Notes under the pieces: model-generated
Databases searched by the model: none
What the model saw: only the letters and a program-made list of their open reading frames with translations
What the model was told of the DNA's origin: nothing
Position numbers and translations under genes: made by a program
In this document: positions 6,241 through 13,123 of the stretch, piece by piece
Numbering within the stretch: the stretch's first letter is position 1
Layout of the letters: each line of letters starts with the position of its first letter
DNA from: CAYSCW01 sp964449165
GTDB lineage: Bacteria; Acidobacteriota; Aminicenantia; Aminicenantales; Aminicenantaceae
Direction of reading: 5' to 3'
Assembly: GCA_964449165.1 (NCBI GenBank)
Contig: CAYVAT010000054.1
Location: forward strand, 1 to 17,402
Length of the DNA: 17,402 bases

Positions 6241-7806
6241 ATGGCGCGTCTCTATGAATACCTGAGCAAAAAGCTTCTCCAGGAAGGAGGAATCCGCATT
6301 CCAGATGGCGGTGTGGCTTCCACGCCTTCTGAAGCGGGTCAGATTGCCGAGCGGGTGGGAAAACCAGTCGTGCTCAAGATTCAGGTCTGGCTGACAGGGA
6401 GAGCCGGCTTAGGAGGAATAAAATTTGCAGAGAGTCCCCAACAAGCAGAAACGATTGCCGAACAGTTGTTGGGAATCAAGGTTAAGAATTTCGTCATCGA
6501 AAAGGTATTGGTCGAGGAAAGACTCAACATTAAGTCTGAGTACTTTGCAGGTCTTGTCATCGATGACTCCAAAAAATGTCCTCTGCTCATCTTCAGTTCC
6601 GAAGGAGGCACAGGAGTGGAAGAGATTGCCCGGTCCCATCCGGAGAAGATAGCTCAGATTCCCATCGATGTCATGAGAGGGCTCAAGGAGTATGAAGTTC
6701 GCAACCTAATACGGAGAATGGGAATATCTAGAAAGCTCCTTCTTCGGCTTTCAGACACTCTGACAAAATTCTACATAATAGCCCGTAAGTACGACGCCCG
6801 TTCAGCGGAGATGAATCCTCTGGTGGTGACTGAAGAAGGCCTTGTTTATGCGGCCGATTGCCACCTGACCATCGATGATTATGCCGCATTCCGCCATCCT
6901 GAGCTGGGCATTGAAGTGGCCAGAGAATTCGATCGTCCTGCCACCGAGCTGGAAAAGATCGCCTACCAGGTCGAGCAAAACGATTACCGGGGCACATTCT
7001 ATTTCTTCCAGATGGCAGAGGAGATTCCGGAGGAAGAACCTTACATAGGTTTTAACGGTGCCGGAGGAGGCGGCTCGATGATGTCCATGGATGCTGTATT
7101 GAGTAAAAGATTCAAGCTAGCCAATTATTGTGACACAAGCGGAAACCCTGCTGCGAGCAAGGTCTACCGGGCAGCCAAAATAATCCTTTCTCAGCCCCAC
7201 ATCAAGGGTTATTTTGCCTCTGGATCCGGCGTGGCCAGCCAGGAACAGTACCATTCAGCAAGAGGTCTGGTCAAGGCTTTCCGGGAGGAAGAGCTTGCTA
7301 TCCCGGGGGTGATCCGCCTGGGAGGAAACTTTGAAGAGGAAGCCGTTGAGATTCTGGCTACTTACCTCAAAGATATTCCCGCCAAGGTGGAAGGGTACGG
7401 AAGGAATGATTCACCCGAATTCTGTGCTCAGAGGCTTGAGGAGTTGATCGAAGAAAACAGTCACCAATCCCATCGTGTGAAACCGATGATAGAGCCTTCT
7501 TTTCCCGCAGACTGTTATTCTTTCAAGACCCTGACTGGAGAACTTGCCATCGATCATCAAAAATGCCCCCGCTGCAAGACAAAAGGATGCATAGAAGCCT
7601 GCAAGGCAGAGATTCTCAAGCTTGAAGAGGGTAGGCCTGTTCTCGCTGTCTCTCCTGCAGAAGCAGAGAAGGGGAAGTGCACGGAATGTCTGGCTTGTGA
7701 GATCTTCTGCGCCTTTCACGAGCAGGATGCCATCTTCATCCGCCTTCCCATTCCAGGGCTCAAGGAATACAGGGAGAGAGTCATCAAAGAAGGGGAAAAA
7801 TCTTGA
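6241..7806 (+). CDS. SucC-like ATP-grasp acyl-CoA ligase subunit (citryl-CoA synthetase large-subunit-like) fused to a 2[4Fe-4S] ferredoxin domain
   Basis: This 521-residue protein aligns by eye along its first ~400 residues with succinyl-CoA synthetase beta. The ATP-grasp part (~1-235) has KIQVWLTGRAGLGGIKF (46-62), EYFAGLVIDD, SSEGGTGVEEIA (119-130) and EMNPLV (190-195). The CoA-ligase part (~240-400) has FNGAGGGGSMMSMD (271-284), then PHIKGYF and VIRLGGNFEEEAVE. Ordinary SucC stops near 390 residues. Here a ~120-residue extension carries eight cysteines as C442-x2-C445-x4-C450-x3-C454 and C480-x2-C483-x2-C486-x3-C490, the spacing of a two-cluster ferredoxin domain. ATG 6241 is the only in-frame start. 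The SucD-like partner and citryl-CoA-lyase-like gene next door suggest citryl-CoA (or a related tricarboxyl-CoA) as product rather than succinyl-CoA. Malate- or succinate-CoA ligase remain possible. The role of the iron-sulfur domain is unknown. Confidence 0.85.
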   Translation: MARLYEYLSKKLLQEGGIRIPDGGVASTPSEAGQIAERVGKPVVLKIQVWLTGRAGLGGIKFAESPQQAETIAEQLLGIKVKNFVIEKVLVEERLNIKSEYFAGLVIDDSKKCPLLIFSSEGGTGVEEIARSHPEKIAQIPIDVMRGLKEYEVRNLIRRMGISRKLLLRLSDTLTKFYIIARKYDARSAEMNPLVVTEEGLVYAADCHLTIDDYAAFRHPELGIEVAREFDRPATELEKIAYQVEQNDYRGTFYFFQMAEEIPEEEPYIGFNGAGGGGSMMSMDAVLSKRFKLANYCDTSGNPAASKVYRAAKIILSQPHIKGYFASGSGVASQEQYHSARGLVKAFREEELAIPGVIRLGGNFEEEAVEILATYLKDIPAKVEGYGRNDSPEFCAQRLEELIEENSHQSHRVKPMIEPSFPADCYSFKTLTGELAIDHQKCPRCKTKGCIEACKAEILKLEEGRPVLAVSPAEAEKGKCTECLACEIFCAFHEQDAIFIRLPIPGLKEYRERVIKEGEKS

Positions 7807-7874
7807 GCAAATCAGGGATAAGTACCAATCTCTTGAGATGGGAAAAGAATTTATTGATTTTGAGGCGAAAATAA

Positions 7875-8780
7875 ATGGCTATTTTGGCGGACGGAAAATC
7901 GAGAGTATGTATCCAGGGAATCACCGGAAGAGAAGGCATGGTCCGCACCCGATTGATGAAGAATTACGGAACGAATGTAGTGGCAGGGGTGACACCAGGG
8001 AAAGGAGGAGTTGAGGTCTACGGAGTCCCGGTCTTTGATTCTGTGGAAGAGGCGGTGGAGAAAGTCGGTCAGATCGATATCAGCGTGGTTTTTGTTCCTG
8101 CCCATCTGGTTAAGAGTGCGGCTTTGGAAGCTGTCGCCGCCGGAGTGAGCCTGCTTGTTCTTGTCCCGGACCGCGTCCCCATCTTTGATGTTCTGGAAAT
8201 AAACAGCTTCGCCAGGGAGAAGAGTGCCCGCTTTGTCGGCCCTAACACCCTGGGCCTTGTGAGTCCGGGGAAAGCTGTCCTGGGCATGATCGGCGGCCGA
8301 GCAGAAAGAGCCAGGGAGTGGTTTCATCCCGGTGATATCGGAGTCAGTTCAAGAAGCGGGGGCATGACTTCAGCCATTTCCTACTATCTGACAGAGGCGG
8401 GTTTTGGGCAGAGCACTATCATCCATGTGGGCGGAGATGCAGTGGTCGGCCTTTCCCATCCTGAGGTCATGGAGCTTTTCGAACAGGACAACCAGACAAA
8501 GATGGTGGTCATGTTCGGAGAGATTGGAACCACCCAGGAAGAAAGGGTGGCTGACCTCATAGAACAAAAAAAATTCACCAAGCCTCTCATCGCTTTTGTC
8601 GGGGGCAGAGCCGCTAAATCGGGGACAAGATTTTCCCATGCCGGTGCCATCGTGGAAGGGTCGCGGGGCTCTTATGAGAGCAAGGTCAAGAGGCTCAAAG
8701 AGGCCGGCGTCCACGTGGTCGATTCTGTTTCCGATATTCCTGAAATGGCCAAGGAAATAAGAAATTCTTTAGGGGGATAG
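7875..8780 (+). CDS. SucD-like CoA-ligase alpha subunit (citryl-CoA synthetase small-subunit-like)
   Basis: The 301-residue protein matches the SucD family in length and order. A CoA-binding Rossmann domain starts RVCIQGITGREG (10-21). Later come VGPNTLGLVSPGKAVLG (121-137) and SSRSGGMTSA with GFGQSTIIHVGGDAVVG (176-192). FGEIGTTQEE (214-223) contains the conserved Glu next to the active site. The phosphohistidine loop is FSHAGAIVEG with H255, the residue that carries phosphate between ADP/ATP and the acyl group. It should pair with the SucC-like subunit 68 nt upstream. ATG 7875 has TGAGG at 7861-7865. It overlaps the leader of the next gene (TAG 8778-8780). Substrate cannot be told from these motifs; context favours citrate. 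Confidence 0.88.
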   Translation: MAILADGKSRVCIQGITGREGMVRTRLMKNYGTNVVAGVTPGKGGVEVYGVPVFDSVEEAVEKVGQIDISVVFVPAHLVKSAALEAVAAGVSLLVLVPDRVPIFDVLEINSFAREKSARFVGPNTLGLVSPGKAVLGMIGGRAERAREWFHPGDIGVSSRSGGMTSAISYYLTEAGFGQSTIIHVGGDAVVGLSHPEVMELFEQDNQTKMVVMFGEIGTTQEERVADLIEQKKFTKPLIAFVGGRAAKSGTRFSHAGAIVEGSRGSYESKVKRLKEAGVHVVDSVSDIPEMAKEIRNSLGG

Positions 8781-8782
8781 TG

Positions 8783-9559
8783 ATGAGTGAACTTCATTGG
8801 AAAACAGCAATAACAGATGTCCAGCCTAATAAAGTCTCGCTCAGGGGGTATCCCATAGACAAGTTGATGGGCGAAATTTCCTTTTCTCAGGTGATCTATC
8901 TGGTTTTAAAGGGAGAGCTTCCATCGCCAGAAAAGGGAAAACTTATCGATGCTATTTTTGTCTCATCCGTTGATCACGGCGCCAGTCCACCTTCAGTCCT
9001 GGCGTCGAGGACAGTAGCCTCCACCGGGGCTGAACTGAATTCAGCCATAGCAGCCGGTGTTTTGGCCATATCTCGCTTCCATGGAGGAGCCATCGAAGAA
9101 GGAATGGAACTCTTTCACGAGATCGCAGGAAGGATGGAGGAGAAGGGGATATCCGAGAGAGAAGCGGCTGCAGAAATCTTGAAGGAGATGAAAGAGAAGA
9201 AGAAAAGAGCTTCAGGATTTGGTCACCGCATCCACACTCAGGATCCCCGCACCAAAAAGCTCTTTTCCCTGGCTGAGGAGTTAGGCCTTGCGGGAAAATA
9301 CGTCCGGATCGCAAAAGCCGTGGAGGAAGAACTGGCCGGGCTTCTTGGCAAGTCTTTGCCCATTAATGTAGATGGTGCCATAGCTGCCCTTCTCTGCGAG
9401 CTCGATGTTCCTTCGGAGATCGGCAACGCCTTTTTCATCATCGCCCGGGTGCCTGGCCTGGTGGCTCACATCCATGAGGAGAAAACGCGGATGAGGCCCA
9501 TGCGGAAGATCCATCCTGAGGATTATGAATATGATGGTCCCCCAGAAAAGGAGATTTAG
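8783..9559 (+). CDS. Citryl-CoA lyase-like protein (short citrate synthase fold)
   Basis: The 258-residue protein holds the C-terminal core of citrate synthase without the long N-terminal part, the size of the ~30 kDa citryl-CoA lyase of Hydrogenobacter. Motifs in order are VDHGASPPSVLASRTVAST (oxaloacetate-binding His65), FHGGAIEEG (catalytic His100), GFGHRIHTQDPRTK (catalytic His148), NVDGA (catalytic Asp197) and ARVPGLVAHIHEE (substrate Arg222 and following His/Glu). All catalytic positions of citrate synthase are thus kept. It should cleave citryl-CoA to acetyl-CoA and oxaloacetate, or run in reverse. ATG 8783 is preferred over the adjacent GTG 8780 because AGGGGG (8771-8776) is better spaced, and it starts 2 nt after the ligase stop. 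Alternatives are a short citrate or methylcitrate synthase. Confidence 0.85.
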   Translation: MSELHWKTAITDVQPNKVSLRGYPIDKLMGEISFSQVIYLVLKGELPSPEKGKLIDAIFVSSVDHGASPPSVLASRTVASTGAELNSAIAAGVLAISRFHGGAIEEGMELFHEIAGRMEEKGISEREAAAEILKEMKEKKKRASGFGHRIHTQDPRTKKLFSLAEELGLAGKYVRIAKAVEEELAGLLGKSLPINVDGAIAALLCELDVPSEIGNAFFIIARVPGLVAHIHEEKTRMRPMRKIHPEDYEYDGPPEKEI

Positions 9560-10093
9560 ATGAATCCGAAACTCTTGTCCATCATCCCGGAATTCGAACT
9601 GATCAAAGACGGCAGCCTCCGTGAGAAAACCATCCAGGTATGGCAGGAGGCCATAAAGCGGGGCGGCTGGAAGATGGAAGACCTGACCGAGATGCCTTTC
9701 ACCCTCTTGATTGCGAGGACCTCGATTAATATCATTCAACACACAAGAGCGGTGACTCTGTGCAGTCTGAGGATTGCCGAGATTCTGATTAAAGAATACA
9801 AGGAGAAGATTTCCATCAACCTGGACCATCTTCTCTCTGGAGCACTCCTGCATGATGTGGGAAAACTTTTCGAATACAGAAGAGAAGGGAAGAGGTTCGT
9901 CAAGAGCGATGAAGGTAAGCTCCTCCGCCATCCCATCTCAGGTGCTTCCTTTGCTTTCCAACACGGACTCCCACAGGAAGTGATCCACATCATCGCCGCC
10001 CATTCCAAGGAAGGAGATGGGGCAAGAAGGACAGTGGAGGCTATTATCGTCAATCATGCCGACTTTGTGAATTTTGAGAGCTTGGAGGCCTGA
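9560..10093 (+). CDS. HD-domain metal-dependent phosphohydrolase of unknown substrate
   Basis: The 177-residue protein is an HD-domain hydrolase: His61 (IIQHTRAV), the doublet His98-Asp99 in LLHDVGKL, His124 (RHPISGA), His148 (AAHSKEGD) and Asp168 (NHADF) form a full one- or two-metal site. It begins with the base right after the lyase stop codon (TAG 9557-9559, ATG 9560), with AAGGAG (9548-9553) in front, so it is translationally tied to the lyase. HD proteins cleave nucleotides, cyclic dinucleotides or other phosphoesters. No known citrate pathway step needs one. It could remove a phosphorylated or nucleotide by-product, regulate through a nucleotide, or act on CoA derivatives. The function is not known. 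Confidence 0.8.
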   Translation: MNPKLLSIIPEFELIKDGSLREKTIQVWQEAIKRGGWKMEDLTEMPFTLLIARTSINIIQHTRAVTLCSLRIAEILIKEYKEKISINLDHLLSGALLHDVGKLFEYRREGKRFVKSDEGKLLRHPISGASFAFQHGLPQEVIHIIAAHSKEGDGARRTVEAIIVNHADFVNFESLEA

Positions 10094-10100
10094 AGCATCC

Positions 10101-10108
10101 AAGGAGGT
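10101..10108 (+). promoter_or_regulatory. Ribosome-binding site fixing a TTG start
   Basis: AAGGAGGT (10101-10108) is a near-complete Shine-Dalgarno sequence. Its spacing selects TTG 10114 as the start of the first LeuC-like gene. The predicted N-terminus MGKT equals that of the second LeuC-like protein (ATG 13124), which supports the choice. Confidence 0.75.
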
Positions 10109-10113
10109 TTTCT

Positions 10114-11367
10114 TTGGGAAAGACATTCGCCGAAAAAATTCTCACTGATAAGGCAGAAAAAGAGGCATGCGCAGGAAAAATCGTCATCGCCTCTCCTGAT
10201 TTCATCCTCTCTCACGACAATTCCGCTGCCATCATCATGGAGTTTGAAAAGCTCGGTTTAAAGAAGGTTAAATGCCCTCAGAAAATAGTCATTGTCCTGG
10301 ATCATGTGGTTCCTCCAGCTTCTGAAAGATACGCCATGAATCACAAGATCATCCGCGAGTTTGTGGCTGAACAGAAGGTCGATTACTTCTATGATATTTC
10401 TCATGGGATCTGCCACCAGGTTTTTGTTGAGGAAGGCTTCGCCCTGCCCGGAAAACTGATCCTGGGTGCTGACTCCCATACCCCAACCTATGGAGCTTTT
10501 GGAGTCTTTTCAGCAGGAATTGGCCGTTCAGAGGTGGCCAGCCTCTGGGCCACGGATGAGATATGGCTTCAGGTTCCTGAGACCATTAGGGTGGAAATCG
10601 AGGGGAAGCTTTCCCCGGGGGTTTATGCCAAGGATGTCATCTTGAAGATCATCGGTGAGGAAGGAGCAGAAAGGGCCAATTATAAGGCTTTGGAATTCGC
10701 AGGAGAAACGGTTAAGAATTTCAGCCTGGCATCCCGGATGGTGCTTTCCAACATGGGTGCAGAAATGGGTGCCAAGAACGCCTACTGCGAAGCTGACCAG
10801 AAGGCATTAGATTGGCTGAAGGGGAGGGCAAAAGCAGATTTTAAGGCTATTTTTTCCGATCCTGACGCGCGGTATGAAGCTGTCCTCGAGTACGATGTCT
10901 CTTCGCTCGAGCCGCAGGTAGCCTGCCCCCATACTGTGGATAATGTCAAGTCAATCAGCGAGGTTGATGGAACTCCGTTCAGTCAAGCTGTTATCGGTAC
11001 CTGCACCAACGGGAGGCTGGAAGATCTGGAAATTGCTGCCAAGATTTTAAAAGGAAAAAAAGTGCATCCCAAGATTCGAGCACTTATCATTCCCGCATCC
11101 AGGAATGTGTACCTGCAGGCAATTGAGAAAGGTATCTTGAAGATTTTTTCTGAGTCGGGATGTGTTATATTAAACCCTGGCTGCGGTCCCTGCCTGGGAG
11201 CCCATCAAGGAGTTCTTGCTCCAGGAGATGTGGCTTTGAGCACAGCTAACAGGAACTTTCGTGGCAGGATGGGAAGCCGCGAGGCGGAGATTTATCTGGC
11301 TTCTCCGGCTACAGTGGCCGCTTCAGCCCTGGAAGGGCATATCGCGGATCCGAGGAAATTCCTGTGA
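10114..11367 (+). CDS. Aconitase/3-isopropylmalate dehydratase family large subunit, copy 1
   Basis: The 417-residue protein has the length and motifs of the LeuC/HacA family of [4Fe-4S] hydro-lyases. These are VLDHVVPP (61-68), SHGICHQ (96-102), GADSHTPTYGAFG (118-130), GTCTNGR with cluster ligand C297 (296-301), and NPGCGPCLG with C357 and C360. These enzymes move a hydroxyl group between neighbouring carbons of 2-hydroxy di- or tricarboxylates through a dehydrated intermediate. The GICHQ and DSHT motifs are the canonical forms, so activity is expected. The start is TTG 10114 with a strong ribosome-binding site. The stop TGA overlaps the GTG of the small subunit gene. Next to a citryl-CoA-type ligase and lyase, citrate/isocitrate isomerisation is the leading guess. 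Homocitrate, methylcitrate and isopropylmalate-type substrates cannot be excluded. Confidence 0.88.
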   Translation: MGKTFAEKILTDKAEKEACAGKIVIASPDFILSHDNSAAIIMEFEKLGLKKVKCPQKIVIVLDHVVPPASERYAMNHKIIREFVAEQKVDYFYDISHGICHQVFVEEGFALPGKLILGADSHTPTYGAFGVFSAGIGRSEVASLWATDEIWLQVPETIRVEIEGKLSPGVYAKDVILKIIGEEGAERANYKALEFAGETVKNFSLASRMVLSNMGAEMGAKNAYCEADQKALDWLKGRAKADFKAIFSDPDARYEAVLEYDVSSLEPQVACPHTVDNVKSISEVDGTPFSQAVIGTCTNGRLEDLEIAAKILKGKKVHPKIRALIIPASRNVYLQAIEKGILKIFSESGCVILNPGCGPCLGAHQGVLAPGDVALSTANRNFRGRMGSREAEIYLASPATVAASALEGHIADPRKFL

Positions 11368-11879
11368 AAAAAGGAAGAGTATGGAAGTACGGGGACAGCG
11401 TCAACACCGATGTCATCTTTCCTGGAAAATACACCTACTCTGTTCTGGAACCAGAGGAGATGGCCAAGCATGCCCTTGAAGACCTGGACCCAGATTTTGC
11501 CCTGAAGGTCAGGCCCGGAGATGTGATTGTGGCTGGAACGAATTTCGGCTGCGGAAGCTCTAGGGAACAGGCTGCCACCTGCCTTAAATATGCCGGCGTC
11601 CAGGCGGTGATTGCCAAGTCTTTTGCCCGGATTTTTTTCCGCAATGCCATAAACCAGGGATTGCCCGTGATTCGATCGAAGGAGGCGGCTGACCGCCTCC
11701 ACCAGAGTGACGAGGTGGAGATCGATTTCATCCGGGGAGAGATCAAGACCGGAGAGGGCATCTTGACCTTCGCTCCTCCTCCAAGAGAGGTGCTCAGAAT
11801 CTTTGAGGCCGGAGGCCTTATACCTTATATTAAAAAAAAACTGAAAAATAAAACAAAAGCTCGACGCAGATGCCGTTGA
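11364..11879 (+). CDS. Aconitase/3-isopropylmalate dehydratase family small subunit, copy 1
   Basis: The 171-residue swivel-domain protein starts at GTG 11364, overlapping the large-subunit stop by 4 nt (GTGA), typical of translational coupling. Family marks are GRVWKYGDSVNTDVIFPGKY (4-23), NFGCGSSREQA (60-70) and an end of EAGGLIPYIKK. The specificity loop after PGKY, which in studied homologues differs between isopropylmalate and homoaconitase types, reads YTYS at 23-26. This matches neither textbook version I know, so substrate is open. It forms the active hydro-lyase with the large subunit just upstream. The C-terminus is Lys/Arg-rich and slightly long (KNKTKARRRCR). Confidence 0.87.
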   Translation: MKKGRVWKYGDSVNTDVIFPGKYTYSVLEPEEMAKHALEDLDPDFALKVRPGDVIVAGTNFGCGSSREQAATCLKYAGVQAVIAKSFARIFFRNAINQGLPVIRSKEAADRLHQSDEVEIDFIRGEIKTGEGILTFAPPPREVLRIFEAGGLIPYIKKKLKNKTKARRRCR

Positions 11880-11996
11880 AGAAGGTCAAGACGTGATTTT
11901 CACTAGCTTCGATTATAAAAAAAGAAGGCTTAAGCTTTAAATGCTCAGTGAGGACAAGAACAAAGCGATGAGGGCTTATCTTGAGAGGAGGATTCG

Positions 11997-13112
11997 ATGC
12001 CGGAATACAGGATAGCCGTCCTGCCAGGAGACGGGGTAGGTAAAGATGTGGTGGAAGCTGCCATGATCGTGCTGGAGAGGTTAGGCCTTGATGCAGAATA
12101 TGTCTACGGCGATATCGGCTGGAAGTACTGGTGTCAGGAAGGGAATCCGCTTCCAGAGCGGACCATACAGATGCTCAAGACCACAGATGTCTGCTTGTTT
12201 GGAGCCATCACCTCCAAGCCTAAGGAAGAAGCCCTCACTGAGCTCGATCCTTCGCTCCGGGATAAAGGTTTCTCCTACTTCAGCCCTATCGTCCGCCTTC
12301 GTCAGGAATTTGACCTCTACACAAATCTCAGGCCTTGCAAAGCCTATCCAGGTAACCCTCTCAATTATCGTGATGACATAGACTTGGTGATATTTCGAGA
12401 AAACACAGAGGGAATGTATGCGGGGGTGGAATTTCATCCTCTCCCGGAGGAAGTGATGAAGGCTTTACTTCTCCACCCCAAGATGAAGAAATTTGAGGAC
12501 TTCCCGCTGGAAGAGATTGCCCTTTCCACCAGGATCATGACCAAAAAGGCCTGCACCAGAATTCTGAGGCGGGCCTTCGAGTATGCCCGGGAATATAAAC
12601 GTCGGTCAGTCACCATCGTTGAAAAACCCAATGTCTTGCGAGAGACTGGTGGTTTCATCCTAGAGATAGCCAGGAAGATGGCCAAGGAATATTCGGATGT
12701 GGAATTCAGGGAAGCCAATGTGGATGCCATGGCCATGTGGCTGGTGAAGAATCCCCAGGATTATGATGTATTGGTGGCAGAAAACCTGTTCGGAGATATA
12801 ATCTCCGACCTTTCTGCTCAGCTTGTGGGCGGGCTTGGTTTTGCATGCAGCGGCAATATCGGAGATCGTTATGCCGTTTTTGAGCCAACGCATGGTTCTG
12901 CTCCCAAGTACGCCGGCCTTTACAAGGTGAACCCGACGGCTATGCTTCTGGCAACTAAGATGATGCTTGAATGGCTGGGTGAAAGAGATAAAGCGCGCAG
13001 TATGGAAGAAGCCGTCGCTGCTGTGATCAAGGAGGGAAAGGTAAGAACGTATGATTTAGGCGGGAGTTCAACCAGCCTGGATGTGGCCAGTGAGGTCGCT
13101 TCCAAGCTTTAA
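11997..13112 (+). CDS. Isocitrate/isopropylmalate dehydrogenase family protein, probably isocitrate or homologue
   Basis: The 371-residue beta-decarboxylating dehydrogenase starts at ATG 11997 with AGGAGG at 11986-11991. By E. coli isocitrate dehydrogenase numbering, substrate residues map as S113=S96, R119=R102, R129=R112, R153=R134, Y160=Y141 and K230=K210. The metal ligands map to D243, D267 and D271. Asn115, which contacts the gamma-carboxylate, is Ile98. The region FSPIVRLRQEFDLYTNLRP lacks the GLLxLRK form of isopropylmalate dehydrogenase, and RENTEGMYAG is isocitrate-like. The cofactor region HGSAPKYAG with KVNP resembles NADP-type enzymes (K304, Y305), but the position of E. coli Arg395 is Gly, so coenzyme use is uncertain. 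It should convert isocitrate (or a homologue) to the 2-oxoacid, or reduce-carboxylate in reverse. It lies between the two hydro-lyase pairs. Confidence 0.87.
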   Translation: MPEYRIAVLPGDGVGKDVVEAAMIVLERLGLDAEYVYGDIGWKYWCQEGNPLPERTIQMLKTTDVCLFGAITSKPKEEALTELDPSLRDKGFSYFSPIVRLRQEFDLYTNLRPCKAYPGNPLNYRDDIDLVIFRENTEGMYAGVEFHPLPEEVMKALLLHPKMKKFEDFPLEEIALSTRIMTKKACTRILRRAFEYAREYKRRSVTIVEKPNVLRETGGFILEIARKMAKEYSDVEFREANVDAMAMWLVKNPQDYDVLVAENLFGDIISDLSAQLVGGLGFACSGNIGDRYAVFEPTHGSAPKYAGLYKVNPTAMLLATKMMLEWLGERDKARSMEEAVAAVIKEGKVRTYDLGGSSTSLDVASEVASKL

Positions 13113-13123
13113 AGAGTAAGACT

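Noticed and set aside
7838..8014. Plus-strand reading from ATG 7838 as a separate small gene
   Set aside because: It runs through the start of the SucD-like gene in another frame, has no good ribosome-binding site and shows no family motif.
8780..8782. GTG 8780 as start of the citryl-CoA-lyase-like gene
   Set aside because: It leaves only 3 nt after AGGGGG, while the adjacent ATG 8783 has better spacing and is the stronger start codon.
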